Source of the DNA: Beijerinckiaceae bacterium
GTDB lineage: Bacteria; Pseudomonadota; Alphaproteobacteria; Rhizobiales; Beijerinckiaceae
NCBI GenBank assembly: GCA_947475995.1
Contig: CANJNI010000016.1
Span: 1 to 64,000, forward strand
DNA: 64,000 nucleotides
Direction: 5' to 3'
Of this stretch, positions 54,401 through 63,838 are shown piece by piece. The stretch's first letter is position 1. Each line of letters begins with the position of its first letter. Both the position numbers and the translations under genes were made by a program. The notes beneath the pieces are model-generated. The model did no database searches and was not told the DNA's origin. It saw only the letters and a list, made by a program, of their open reading frames with translations.

Positions 54401-54931
54401 CTGCGCGTCGAACGCTGGGTGGATTTCGCCCGCGCCGTAAAGGCGGGCGCATCCGGCGCGCGGCTGGCCGCCACGGTGCTCGACCGTTCCGAACGGCGTA
54501 CCAAATCCGGCTCCAAGATGGGCATCGTGACCCTCTCGGACCAATCCGGCCAGTATGAAGCCATCATGTTCCAGGAGGCGCTGATCCAGTATCGCGACCT
54601 CCTGGAAAAAGGTTCGGCCGTGCTGGTCACCTTGCAGGCCAATCTGGAAGGCGAGGAAGTGCGCGCGCGCATTGTGGGCTGTGACGCGCTGGAAGCAGCA
54701 GCGAGCCGCATCCAGAAGGGCTTGCGCATCTTCCTGCGCGATTCCGCGCCGCTCTCGGCGATCTCGCAACGGTTAACGACGCGAGGCGAAGGCGAGGTCT
54801 CGCTGGTGCTGATGATCGAACGCGACCGCAGCGAAGTCGAAGTCCGCCTGCCGGGAAAATTTCAGGTGTCCCCACAGGTTGCGGGCGCCATCAAATCGAT
54901 TCCCGGGATCGTGGCCGTGGAACATGTGTGA
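51467..54931 (+). CDS. dnaE: DNA polymerase III alpha subunit
   Basis: 1154 residues, the replicative polymerase. N-terminal PHP domain FVHLHVHTAFSLREGALTI; palm with GPGRGSGAGSLVAW and the catalytic pair in MPDFDIDFC; GVFQLESAGMRKALAE; tandem HhH and OB-fold C-terminal region. The position after lolD and the full length with OB-fold mark it as DnaE1, not the mutagenic DnaE2/ImuC. The start is GTG 51467 with GGGAG upstream. Confidence 0.96.
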   Translation: MSRIIKDVGFVHLHVHTAFSLREGALTISKLINFAKADKMPALAITDTNNLFGALEFSEKVSKDGIQPLVGMQLTVDFGDAALFGARAHDTGPGRASIVLLGQTEAGYANLMKLASRAWLDSEAGDTPHVRFELLKDHCEGLIGLTGGPGGPVDHAFRAGRPETALVRLGHLERAFGGKLYIELQRHGLAEEQRVERELVETAYRRGLPLVATNEPFFAAKSDYEAHDALLCIAEGQIISNGDRRQLTPEHRFKTRAEMLDLFRDIPEATDHSVEIAMRCSYRPRTRGPILPRFTSLDGTPLDEVAELRAQAEAGLTNRLEAHGCAPGLAESDYRERLAFELDIIVKMKFPGYFLIVSDFIKWAKAQDIPVGPGRGSGAGSLVAWSLTITDLDPLRFGLLFERFLNPERVSMPDFDIDFCQYRRDEVIRYVRQRYGVERVAQIITFGSFLARGVLRNVGRVLEMPLGQVDKLAKLVPQNPAAPVSLKQAIESEVRLREAMESDERVATLVNIAEKLEGLYSNASTHAAGIVIGDRPLDELVPLYRDPKSDMPATQFNMKWVEPAGLVKFDFLGLKTLTTLSTTVNLIRQRGIEIDLSKIPLDDKKTYDMLARAESVGVFQLESAGMRKALAEMKSDRLEDIIALVALYRPGPMANIPTYCAVKHGEQEADYIHPLIESILKETCGVIIYQEQVMQIAQILSGYSLGEADLLRRAMGKKIKAEMDAQRERFVQGAVERGIPKPKADEIFDLLAKFADYGFNKSHAAAYALIAYQTAWFKANYPVEFIAASMTLDKGNTDKLSEFRNEAKRLGIRIEPPSVNRSGVDFDVRRDPNGEYVIYYAFSAVKGVGDGQAEALVKARGQQPFRDMGDFAHRINPREVNKKVLESLAAAGAFDELEPDRARAFAAIQTILRVANRVQEETQAGQSALFGGPGGGEPFVMPKTLSWPPAERLKREFDAVGFFLSGHPLDDYAGVLKKLRVERWVDFARAVKAGASGARLAATVLDRSERRTKSGSKMGIVTLSDQSGQYEAIMFQEALIQYRDLLEKGSAVLVTLQANLEGEEVRARIVGCDALEAAASRIQKGLRIFLRDSAPLSAISQRLTTRGEGEVSLVLMIERDRSEVEVRLPGKFQVSPQVAGAIKSIPGIVAVEHV

Positions 54932-54962
54932 ACGCATTCGTTCAAATGCGAACGGATGCGTT
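54931..54962. other. Long inverted repeat directly after dnaE
   Basis: AACGCATTCGTTC and GAACGGATGCGTT (12 of 13 pairs) with loop AAATGC start at the last base of the dnaE stop. There is no T-run, so it may stabilise the mRNA 3' end or be a protein-binding dyad. Confidence 0.5.
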
Positions 54963-55019
54963 GGGACTTTCCTGAACAATCCAAACTAGGTTGCGTTTCA
55001 CGTTTGCTGGAGCGCGATC

Positions 55020-55601
55020 ATGAACTGGATCACACTTGGGTTTCTGGCCGTCCTGACGACAGCGGGAATGGGACGCGCACAGGCGGAAGACGTCCGCAAG
55101 CCATTCGTCGAATTGCGCAAGGCGCAAACGTCCGTGGCTGCGCCCAAGCCCGATTTCCACGCTGCCCGCGAGCAGAAGAAATCGGCCTTTCAGGAACTGC
55201 GCGCCGACCGGCAGACGGCCCGTGGGGTCGGCGCCGACGACCGAAAGAAAATCGAGACCGATTGGGCTTCGCTGCGCCAGCAGCGTCTGGCGCTTGCGCC
55301 GCAACGCGAGGCCGTGAAGGCCGACGCGGAAAAGCTGAAGGTCGATCGGGCAGCCGGCAACCGCGATGCGCTAAAAAATGATCGCCAGAAACTGCGCGCC
55401 GACAGGGCTGCGCTGCGTACAGAACGCGAGCAGTTGAAGCCCGCGCGTGAGGCCCTGAAGCAGGAACGGATGGCGGTGGTCGAAAGGCGACAGCAACAGC
55501 GGCAGATCATCCTCGGCGACCGTCAGAAGGCTGAAACCGCTTCGCAAAATCTGCAAGCATTGCGTCAGCAGGCGATGGCCGCGCGTCGGACTGTGCGCTG
55601 A
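55020..55601 (+). CDS. Exported coiled-coil protein, hypothetical
   Basis: 193 residues: signal peptide (MNWITLGFLAVLTTAGMGRAQA) followed by a nearly continuous charged helix rich in R, Q, A, E and K with heptad-like spacing (DRQKLRADRAALRTEREQLK). Probably a periplasmic coiled-coil rod. No named family recognised. GGAG precedes the ATG. Its stop abuts the end of the convergent tgt gene. Confidence 0.7.
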   Translation: MNWITLGFLAVLTTAGMGRAQAEDVRKPFVELRKAQTSVAAPKPDFHAAREQKKSAFQELRADRQTARGVGADDRKKIETDWASLRQQRLALAPQREAVKADAEKLKVDRAAGNRDALKNDRQKLRADRAALRTEREQLKPAREALKQERMAVVERRQQQRQIILGDRQKAETASQNLQALRQQAMAARRTVR

Positions 55602-56720
<1,119 letters not shown>

Positions 56721-56723
56721 CCG

Positions 56724-57059
56724 TCAGGACTCCTTGCTGCCGAGGACAGCGACTTTTTCAATTCTATAGATGCCGCGATCCACATCGTTCCACTGGATCG
56801 CGAACGTTTCACCGACCTTGATGAGGCGCTGGCGCAAATCCGTACGCCAGCGGCGATCAGACTGCGCACCAAAATCCATGTCCCCATTGGGCCGCAACAC
56901 GAATGGCGCACGGGCCGCAGTATCAAGATCAATCGCCCCGAATAACGACCAGGTGCCCACAACCCGACGCGCATCATCGATGCGCAAATCGAGAGTCAGC
57001 AGGCTCTCTGTCGGATCGTCGGTCCATTCGGCGAGGATGCGAACGTTCTGCGGGCTCAT
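56724..57059 (-). CDS. Hypothetical protein in the queA-tgt operon
   Basis: 111 residues, no family recognised. Predicted beta-rich (VRILAEWTDDP, LLTLDLRID, FAIQWNDVDRGIYRIEKVAVL), cytoplasmic, acidic N-terminus, few cysteines. It overlaps the preceding unknown gene by ATGA and ends 3 bp before tgt, so it is translated with the queuosine genes. Whether it functions with them is unknown. Confidence 0.65.
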   Translation of the reverse strand: MSPQNVRILAEWTDDPTESLLTLDLRIDDARRVVGTWSLFGAIDLDTAARAPFVLRPNGDMDFGAQSDRRWRTDLRQRLIKVGETFAIQWNDVDRGIYRIEKVAVLGSKES

Positions 57060-57451
57060 GGCGATGTCCCGTCACCAAATGCTAAACGAATAACAGGAAT
57101 CATCGGATGCTTGGCTTCAAGCCATTCATGAGCAATTCGTCGAACAAATGCCTCGGCATCCTGCGCCCATCCCATTGAGGCCAGCAGGTCGGAGTTTAAA
57201 CGAAGTAGGTCATCTAGTCCGGCTTGGTCGTAAACATAAGCAGCGCCGCTGTGAATGCAGCAATGTTCAGCGTCGAACGAAATCACAGCTCGATTTTGGC
57301 TCTTCGCCTGATCCTCGATTTCGACCATCTCCATCTGCATGAACTCAACAATGGTTTGCATCGGCAGGTAAGAAATCAACTTCTGTGAACCAGGATTGAC
57401 AAGCCCTGCCAACAATTGCCGTTTGTCTTCAACGCTCATTTGCCAACTCAT
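57056..57451 (-). CDS. Hypothetical protein in the queA-tgt operon, lower GC
   Basis: 131 residues, no family recognised. Mixed alpha/beta, with [18 protein letters not shown] in the middle and a helical C-terminal half ([21 protein letters not shown]). ATG 57451 overlaps the queA stop (ATGA). Hand-counted 60-bp lines in this gene are 48-55% G+C, clearly below the roughly 70% of queA lines, suggesting later acquisition. Confidence 0.65.
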   Translation of the reverse strand: MSWQMSVEDKRQLLAGLVNPGSQKLISYLPMQTIVEFMQMEMVEIEDQAKSQNRAVISFDAEHCCIHSGAAYVYDQAGLDDLLRLNSDLLASMGWAQDAEAFVRRIAHEWLEAKHPMIPVIRLAFGDGTSP

Positions 57452-58545
57452 GGCGCCACGACATCGTCGGCTCGATGCAGCAGGCACGCATCTCCGTAGC
57501 TGTAGAAGCGATAGTCGTTCGCAATCGCATGCGCGTAGGCGCGCTGCATACGTTCCAGTCCGCAGAAGGCAGAGACGAGCATGAACAGCGTCGACTTCGG
57601 CAAATGGAAATTGGTCAACAACACGTCTACGGCGCGAAAACGGTAGCCGGGGGTAATGAAGATCGACGTATCACCCGCAAAGGGCTTCACGATTCCATCT
57701 GCGCCCGTGGCGGATTCCAGAATGCGCAGCGACGTCGTGCCGACGCTCACGATGCGCCCGCCATTCGCGCGCGTTCGGTTGAGGGCTTCCGCCACTTCCG
57801 AAGTCACAACGCCGAATTCGGCGTGCATCTTGTGGTCAGCCGTATCGTCCGCCTTCACGGGCAGGAACGTCCCTGCCCCGACATGCAGCGTAACGCGATG
57901 CGTGGCGACGCCGCGATTGGCGAGCGCATCCACCAGCGCGGGAGTGAAATGGAGGCCGGCGGTCGGCGCCGCGACCGCGCCGGGCTTGTCGGCGAACAGC
58001 GTCTGGTAATCCGTGAGATCCTTGTCGTCCTCGCCGCGCTTGGAGGCAATGTAGGGCGGCAGCGGCATATGGCCGAGGCGCATGATGGCCTCATCCAGCG
58101 CCGGGCCGGTGAAAGCGAATGCCAGCAGCACCTCGCCGCCGTCGCGTTTCTCGATCACTTCGGCGTCGAGCGCTCCCAGCAGGCAGGCCATGCTCTCGGA
58201 GCTTTCGCCGAAGCGAATGCGCTCGCCGACGTTGAGCTTCTTGGCGGGACGCACGAAGGCCCACCAGCGGTCCTCGCCCTCGCGTTTGTGCAGCATTGCC
58301 TGAATGCGCGCGACGGCCTCGCCGCGCACCCGCACGCCGTCGAGCCGCGCCGGGATGACGCGCGTGTCGTTGACCACCAGCGCATCGCCGGGCCGCAGCA
58401 GGTTCGGCAGATCGCGGATGATGCGGTCCTCGAAGAAGGGCGCAGCCGGATCGACCACGAGCAGTTTCGCGCTGTCGCGCGGCTCGGCGGGCCGCAGGGC
58501 GATGCGGTCTTCGGGAAGGTTGAAGTCAAACAGATCGACGCGCAT
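57448..58545 (-). CDS. queA: S-adenosylmethionine:tRNA ribosyltransferase-isomerase
   Basis: 365 residues. It transfers ribose from SAM to preQ1 in tRNA to give epoxyqueuosine. Diagnostic text: [57 protein letters not shown] and [19 protein letters not shown]. It acts after Tgt, encoded two genes downstream. Six bases separate it from the upstream AEC transporter gene. Confidence 0.97.
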   Translation of the reverse strand: MRVDLFDFNLPEDRIALRPAEPRDSAKLLVVDPAAPFFEDRIIRDLPNLLRPGDALVVNDTRVIPARLDGVRVRGEAVARIQAMLHKREGEDRWWAFVRPAKKLNVGERIRFGESSESMACLLGALDAEVIEKRDGGEVLLAFAFTGPALDEAIMRLGHMPLPPYIASKRGEDDKDLTDYQTLFADKPGAVAAPTAGLHFTPALVDALANRGVATHRVTLHVGAGTFLPVKADDTADHKMHAEFGVVTSEVAEALNRTRANGGRIVSVGTTSLRILESATGADGIVKPFAGDTSIFITPGYRFRAVDVLLTNFHLPKSTLFMLVSAFCGLERMQRAYAHAIANDYRFYSYGDACLLHRADDVVAP

Positions 58546-58551
58546 TTCGTC

Positions 58552-59433
58552 TCACATCACGGTCGTGAGGAAGACCGGCAACAGGAAGATGGACATGAGT
58601 GTGGAAAGCACCACGATGCCCGCCACGTCTGCGCCCTGATTGCCGTAACGCGTGGCGAAAAGATAGTTCAGAACGGCGGATGGCATCGCGCTTTGCGTCA
58701 CCAGCACGCCGCGCTCGACACCTTCAAGGCCGAGCAGCAACGCCACGCCCCAGCCCACCGCAAAACCGCCGAACAGCCGGGCGCAGGAAAACAACAGGCT
58801 TCTGGGCAGGGCCCCCACGTGCAGGTGGGCCAGCGAGTAGCCAAGCGACATCAGCATCAACGGCACCGAGATGCCGGCCAGCAGGTGAGATGTTCGCATG
58901 ATCATTTCGGGGGGCCGCAAGCCCGTGAACATCACGAACAGCACAAAAGCCAGCGCCCAGACAATCGGCAGGCGCACAAGCTCGCGCAGGCTCATGCCGC
59001 CCGCCGCGATCGCCTGCCCGACGGTATAGTTGGTGATCGCCGAAAAGGAGAACCAGCCGATCGCAAGCGCCAGCCCGTGCTCGCCAAAAGCGAAGAGCAT
59101 CAGCGGCAGTCCCATGTTGCCGCCGTTGGACCAGACCAGCGTCGGCAGGAAGGTCGAGACCGGCAGCCCCTGCGCGCGGACGAACAGCCAGCCGAGGAGC
59201 ATCATGCTCCCCATGCTGATCGAAGCGCCGAGCGCCATCGTTCCAAGCGCAGCCGGGTTCAATTTCGCGTTGAGCAGACTGTCGAGGATCAGGGCGGGCG
59301 TGGCGATATTGTTGACCAGCACGGTCACGAAGCCGGACTCGAACTTCGGTCCGCGCAGGGCCCACACATAGCCGATCGCCGCGACGATCAGCACCGGCCC
59401 CACGACGTCGATCAGAATGCCTACCAGACCCAA
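58552..59433 (-). CDS. AEC-family transporter
   Basis: 293 residues with about ten hydrophobic helices (VGPVLIVAAIGYVWALRG, NNIATPALILDSLL, WSNGGNMGLPLMLFAFGE). The same broad family as the gene at 12922-13962 but a distinct branch. The gap to queA is 6 bp, so the two are probably co-transcribed. Substrate unknown; small organic anions are typical for the family. Confidence 0.85.
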   Translation of the reverse strand: MGLVGILIDVVGPVLIVAAIGYVWALRGPKFESGFVTVLVNNIATPALILDSLLNAKLNPAALGTMALGASISMGSMMLLGWLFVRAQGLPVSTFLPTLVWSNGGNMGLPLMLFAFGEHGLALAIGWFSFSAITNYTVGQAIAAGGMSLRELVRLPIVWALAFVLFVMFTGLRPPEMIMRTSHLLAGISVPLMLMSLGYSLAHLHVGALPRSLLFSCARLFGGFAVGWGVALLLGLEGVERGVLVTQSAMPSAVLNYLFATRYGNQGADVAGIVVLSTLMSIFLLPVFLTTVM

Positions 59434-59536
59434 AAAGACCTCCGCCCGGACCGTTCGGGGCCTGCCCTACGCGGCGGATGGCAGGGGCGCAAGCCCGGCC
59501 CTTGCGGGCCAGACCTGCGAATGCGGTTATGCGATG

Positions 59537-61129
59537 CTACTCGGCCGCGTCCGGCACAGGCTTTCCATCGCCGTGGGCGGGCAGCAGCGGGGCGAACTCG
59601 GCATATTTGGCGCAGGCGAACAGAAGGCACGCCACCGCCAGATAGGAGAAGGCCACCGCCGGAGAACTCGCAAAGCCGATGGCCTCCCCGTGCATGAAGC
59701 CGAAGAAGGTCAGCACAGCGCCCGCCGCCGCAAAGGCCGAGGCCTTCACGAACTCCCGGTCGATCATGAACACCGTGATCGCGCCGAGGATGATGCCGGC
59801 CAGCGTCGCCCCGCCGCCCAGCGTCTCCAGCCCCTTGTAGAGCACCCCGACCTGACCGAGCTTGTCCATGCCGACCGCAGCTGCGTTTGTCCCGGCTGCC
59901 CCCAGAGCGCCGTCGATCTGCACCTTGCCCCATGCGGCGATCTGCGGAACCAGCGCCAGCACAATCGCAGGCGCATGGCGATGCGGCGATTCCTGAAAGG
60001 CCTGCGAGCCGATCAGCATCCCGATGTAGAGCAGGATCGGCAGAATCGCGACGACCGGGATCAGGGCCGACATCAGCGCCACGATGCCGAAGCATGTCAG
60101 CACCAGCATCAGGATGCCGGTCCCGGCCGAATAGCCGATGCGCCCGCCCATCGCCTTCCAGCCCGGATGGCCGATGTAAACCGCGTTGATGAACGGATTG
60201 CCGAGCAGGCAGCCGATGAGGCTGACCACGCCGTCCGCCGTCAGCACCCGCGTTGTCGGGAAGCTGTCGCCGGCCGCCGAGGCGCTCTCCACATTGTCGA
60301 GCGCTTCGACGAGATCGTAGATGCCGAACGGGATCGCCGTCACCAGAATGACCCCGATATATTTGAAGCCGCCGAACGTATGGTCGATGGCCGGGATCGG
60401 CAGGTTGAACCCGAAGTTCGAGAACGATCCGCCCAGATTGCCGAGCGTCAGCCCGCCATAGTTGAGGCCGAGCAGGTTCGAGCCCCACGCGATGAGCGTG
60501 CCCGCCGCAATGGCCACGAGGCCGCCCGGCACGCCGCCGAAATATTTCACGCCGCCGAACCAGTTGGCGAGGATCACCGCAAAGCAGATGACGCCAATGA
60601 CGGGCGTCATGAACATCTGCGCGGCGGGGCTCATGGAGATGAAGGTGATGGAAATGCCGGCGAGCGAGCCGAGCAGCGCGGCGCGCGGCGTGATCTTGCG
60701 CACCACGGGTCCGATGAAGCCGCCGAGGATCAGCACGAAGCTCTGGACAAACACCCATGTGAGGCCCGCTTCCCAGGCCTGCACCGGATCGCCTGTCTGG
60801 ATCCCGATCGGCAGCATGATCACGAAGGTCACGACGAACATGTGCGGGACGCTGACGCCCGAGGGCAGCGCGCAAACGTCGGTGCGTCCGGTCTTCTTGG
60901 CCAGGTTGTAGGCGAGCCACGCATAATAGCAGGTGCTCAGGCAGAGCATCACGCCGAGCGCCGGCAGGATGCGGCCGAACACCAGCGAGTCCGGCATTTT
61001 CAGCACGAAGCGCAGGAGGCCTGTCAGAACCAGCAGGTTGACGAGAATGTTCGTCCCGAAGCCGAAGAATGCGTTCCAGTCTCCCGGCACCCAAAGTTTC
61101 GGCGCCGTACCCCCGCTGGCAGTTGACAT
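59537..61129 (-). CDS. NCS2-like nucleobase/xanthine-type permease
   Basis: 530 residues with about 12-14 membrane helices. Overall fold and motifs (DVCALPSGVSVPHMFV, FGIYDLVEALDNVESA, GNPFINAVYIGHPGWKAMGGR) resemble the AzgA-like side of the NCS2/SulP transporter group. The substrate is likely a purine-type or related heterocycle, not proven. GGAGGTCAGC precedes the ATG. It follows the isochorismatase-fold hydrolase by 33 bp, suggesting uptake plus hydrolysis of a nitrogenous compound. Confidence 0.82.
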   Translation of the reverse strand: MSTASGGTAPKLWVPGDWNAFFGFGTNILVNLLVLTGLLRFVLKMPDSLVFGRILPALGVMLCLSTCYYAWLAYNLAKKTGRTDVCALPSGVSVPHMFVVTFVIMLPIGIQTGDPVQAWEAGLTWVFVQSFVLILGGFIGPVVRKITPRAALLGSLAGISITFISMSPAAQMFMTPVIGVICFAVILANWFGGVKYFGGVPGGLVAIAAGTLIAWGSNLLGLNYGGLTLGNLGGSFSNFGFNLPIPAIDHTFGGFKYIGVILVTAIPFGIYDLVEALDNVESASAAGDSFPTTRVLTADGVVSLIGCLLGNPFINAVYIGHPGWKAMGGRIGYSAGTGILMLVLTCFGIVALMSALIPVVAILPILLYIGMLIGSQAFQESPHRHAPAIVLALVPQIAAWGKVQIDGALGAAGTNAAAVGMDKLGQVGVLYKGLETLGGGATLAGIILGAITVFMIDREFVKASAFAAAGAVLTFFGFMHGEAIGFASSPAVAFSYLAVACLLFACAKYAEFAPLLPAHGDGKPVPDAAE

Positions 61130-61162
61130 GCTGACCTCCTCTGCGCCGGTTCTGCCGGCTTC

Positions 61163-61828
61163 TCAGTGTGAAATGGCTGCGATGACGCGCTCGGACGGCG
61201 CGACCCATCCGAAGATGCCGCCCTGCGCCTTGATCATTTTCAGGCCCATGATGTGGAATTCGGGGAAGTAGGAGCCGACGCAGTCTTCCAGCACGAGGCA
61301 GTTGAAGCCGCGGTCGTTGGCTTCGCGAACCGTCGTGTTGACGCAGACTTCCGTGGTGACGCCTGTGACGACGAGTTGCGTGACGCCGCGATGGCGCAGG
61401 ATTTCAGCGAGATCGGTCGCGTAAAACGCGCCCTTGCCGGGCTTGTCGATCACAGGCTCGCCCGGCAGCGGATAAAGCTCCGGAATGATGTCGTGGCCCG
61501 GTTCTCCGCGCACCAGAATGCGGCCCATCGGCCCGGGGTCGCCAATGCTGGTTTTCGAGCGCCCGCGCGCCTTCTTTTCAGGCGGCAGATCGGCCAGATC
61601 GGGACGATGGCCCTCGCGGGTGTGAATGACGAACAGACCCGCTTCGCGCCATGCGGCGAGAAGCCTGCGGTTCGGCTCGATGGTTCGGCGAAGTTGCGAG
61701 ACGTCGTTGCCGAGCATTTCCCCGAAGCCGCCGGGCTCCAGAAAATCCCGCTGCATGTCGATGATCAGAAGCGCCGCGCGCGCGGGCTCGAAATCGAAAG
61801 CATATGGCTCCGCGTTGATTTGCGGCAT
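61163..61828 (-). CDS. Isochorismatase-fold cysteine amidohydrolase (biuret/ureidoacrylate-hydrolase-like)
   Basis: 221 residues. The catalytic triad is visible: Asp in IIDMQRDFLEPGGFG, Lys in IDKPGKGAFYATDL, Cys in TGVTTEVCVNTTVREANDRG. This Asp-Lys-Cys arrangement and the text VNTTVREANDRGFNC are closest to biuret hydrolase and related N-carbamoyl amidohydrolases. It likely releases ammonia from a small amide or carbamoyl compound. Adjacent to an NCS2-like permease that may import the substrate. Confidence 0.85.
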   Translation of the reverse strand: MPQINAEPYAFDFEPARAALLIIDMQRDFLEPGGFGEMLGNDVSQLRRTIEPNRRLLAAWREAGLFVIHTREGHRPDLADLPPEKKARGRSKTSIGDPGPMGRILVRGEPGHDIIPELYPLPGEPVIDKPGKGAFYATDLAEILRHRGVTQLVVTGVTTEVCVNTTVREANDRGFNCLVLEDCVGSYFPEFHIMGLKMIKAQGGIFGWVAPSERVIAAISH

Positions 61829-62020
61829 TTGGGCGCCCCCCGGCGCAACAGGACCGGTTTGGTTAAAGCAAGGGGCATGCCGGGTCGCAGCATGAGAGGG
61901 TGTGGAGTAAACCCACGTAAACTTACGCGCCCGGATTTTTAGCTTACCAAGGGATTCCGCTATGCGTCCCGAGCGTGCGTGCTAACGTTCCATGCAGTCA
62001 ATGGATAGCTCACAACGGGT

Positions 62021-62656
62021 TTGACCTTGCGCCTCGAACAAATTTCACACCCCCAGATCATTGCGGCCCTGAAGACATTCGTGCCGTCGCCCATCCGCTC
62101 CTTTGTGCGGCGGCGCAATGTCGAATCCGAAAAGGTCGCGCTCGCGACGGCGCGCTCCACCGACCGCAAGCTGTTGAACGAAACGCTGCTGCCTGCCCTG
62201 TCGCGTGGCGCGGGGCGCGCCCTCTGGGTCGGCTGCCGCGCCTATACGGCTCGCTATCCGACGATCATCGAGGCCTGCGGGGCGGAATGCTGGACGACCG
62301 ACATTGACCCGGTCGCCGCCCGGCATGGCCGCCCCGGCCGGCATGTGACGGGAGACGCGAAGCAAATTGATGCCCTGTTTGCGGGCATGGAATTCGGAAC
62401 CGTCTTTCTCAACGGCGTTTTCGGCTTCGGCATTGACGATGTCGCCGGCCAGGATGAGTGCATCGAGGGGATTTCGCGCATCCTGAAGCCGGGCGGATTG
62501 CTGCTCGTGGGATGGAACCACGACGCCGTGCAGGACCCCGAACGGCTGCCGGCCATGCAGAAGAGTTTTGTCCGGGCCGCCGTCCCCGGCTGCGAAACGC
62601 GCGTGCGCTACGACGACGTGACCCACGTGTACGATGTTTTCCGCCGCGCAGGCTGA
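62021..62656 (+). CDS. SAM-dependent methyltransferase-like protein
   Basis: 211 residues with a class I Rossmann outline: ALWVGCRAYTARYP as a degenerate glycine-rich loop, CWTTDIDP with an acidic residue after strand 2, DAKQIDALF, and the strand 4 region EFGTVFLNGVFGFGID followed by ISRILKPGGLLLVGW. The usual GxGxG is weak, so catalytic activity is uncertain. No ATG is available near the N-terminus; TTG 62021 is used tentatively. Confidence 0.68.
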   Translation: MTLRLEQISHPQIIAALKTFVPSPIRSFVRRRNVESEKVALATARSTDRKLLNETLLPALSRGAGRALWVGCRAYTARYPTIIEACGAECWTTDIDPVAARHGRPGRHVTGDAKQIDALFAGMEFGTVFLNGVFGFGIDDVAGQDECIEGISRILKPGGLLLVGWNHDAVQDPERLPAMQKSFVRAAVPGCETRVRYDDVTHVYDVFRRAG

Positions 62657-62733
62657 TCGGTCGCACGAAGGCGACTTGCGAAGCTTCGGCCATAGGGCCT
62701 AAACCCGGACGACAGACCAAGTCCGGGGGAAAC

Positions 62734-63798
62734 ATGTCGAAGCCCAAGGTCCTGATATATGCGCCGCGCGAAGAGCCGGCGGAAATTCTGCAGAAGCTCG
62801 AACAGCAGGGTTACGACATCGTCTTCGGCGACAAGGCGTGGACCCTGCCGCGCGGCGACCACACGGGCGCGCTGCGCGATGCGGCGCGCGACACGGTGGC
62901 CCTGATGGGCACGTCGATCCGCCACACGCCCATTACCCGCGAAGTGATGGAAGCCTCCCAGCGCCTGCGCGTCGTGGCGAAATATACGGTGGGGGTCGAC
63001 GACGTTGATACGGATGCGGCGACCGACCTGGGCATTCTGGTCTGTCACGCGCCGACCGAGTCCAACTGCTTCGGCGTGGCGGAATCCACGATGGCCATGA
63101 TCCTTGCCATGCTGAAGAAGGTCGTGGAACGCGATCAGGACGTGCGCGCGGGCAAATGGCGCGAGCCGCATCACGGCACGACCTTTCTGGGCGCGCGGGC
63201 CGATGGCTATCCGGGCATCACGATCGGAATCGTGGGCCTCGGCCGTATCGGCAAGCGCGTGGCGCAACTGCTGGCCCCGTGGCGCATCAGGCTGATCGCC
63301 TACGATCCTTACATTCCGCCCGCCGACTTCCTGCTCGCGGGCGCGAAACAGGTTGATTACGAGACGTTGCTGCGCGAGTCCGATGTGGTCTCCTTCCATG
63401 TCGTGCTGACGAAAGAGACGCGCTACATGCTGCGCGAGGAGCAGATCCGGCTGATGAAGCCGACCGCCACGATTATCAACACGGCGCGCGGCAAGGTGAT
63501 CGAGGAAGCGGCGGTGGCCGCCGCCATTCGTGAAAACCGGCTGCGGGGCGCGGCCATCGACGCTTTCGAGGAAGAGCCTGTGGCGATGGACTCGCCTCTG
63601 CGCCAGCTCGGCCACCGCGTGCTGATGTCGCCGCATTCGGCATCGTTCAACGAGGGCGGCGAATTGCGACCCGGAATTGCCTGGGCGACGCGCTCGGTGA
63701 TCTCGGCGCTGAACGGGATTGTGCCGGACAATGTCTATAATCGCGAGGTCATTCCGCGCTGGAAAGAGCGGTTCGGCAATGCGAGCGTGACCGGCTGA
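62734..63798 (+). CDS. D-2-hydroxyacid dehydrogenase (phosphoglycerate dehydrogenase-like)
   Basis: 354 residues. NAD motif GIVGLGRIGKRVAQL at about residue 165; catalytic Arg in IINTARGKVIEE, Glu in DAFEEEP and His in MSPHSASF. It lacks the C-terminal ACT/ASB regulatory domains of many SerA enzymes. Reduces a 2-keto acid or oxidises a D-2-hydroxyacid; not clearly serine biosynthesis. GGGGGAAAC precedes ATG 62734. Convergent with lexA, with a T-less hairpin (63807-63825) between. Confidence 0.9.
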   Translation: MSKPKVLIYAPREEPAEILQKLEQQGYDIVFGDKAWTLPRGDHTGALRDAARDTVALMGTSIRHTPITREVMEASQRLRVVAKYTVGVDDVDTDAATDLGILVCHAPTESNCFGVAESTMAMILAMLKKVVERDQDVRAGKWREPHHGTTFLGARADGYPGITIGIVGLGRIGKRVAQLLAPWRIRLIAYDPYIPPADFLLAGAKQVDYETLLRESDVVSFHVVLTKETRYMLREEQIRLMKPTATIINTARGKVIEEAAVAAAIRENRLRGAAIDAFEEEPVAMDSPLRQLGHRVLMSPHSASFNEGGELRPGIAWATRSVISALNGIVPDNVYNREVIPRWKERFGNASVTG

Positions 63799-63806
63799 GC
63801 GTGGGT

Positions 63807-63825
63807 GGCCGGGACAGGCCCGGCC
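63807..63825. other. Hairpin between convergent dehydrogenase gene and lexA
   Basis: GGCCGGG, loop ACAGG, CCCGGCC in the 40-bp convergent gap. Possibly a bidirectional terminator, but there is no T-run on either side. Confidence 0.35.
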
Positions 63826-63838
63826 ATGACGGCCCGCT

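Noticed and set aside
51467-54931. Reading this dnaE as the mutagenic DnaE2/ImuC
   Set aside because: No imuA/imuB neighbours, the position after lolD is the replicative locus, and the C-terminal region is full length.
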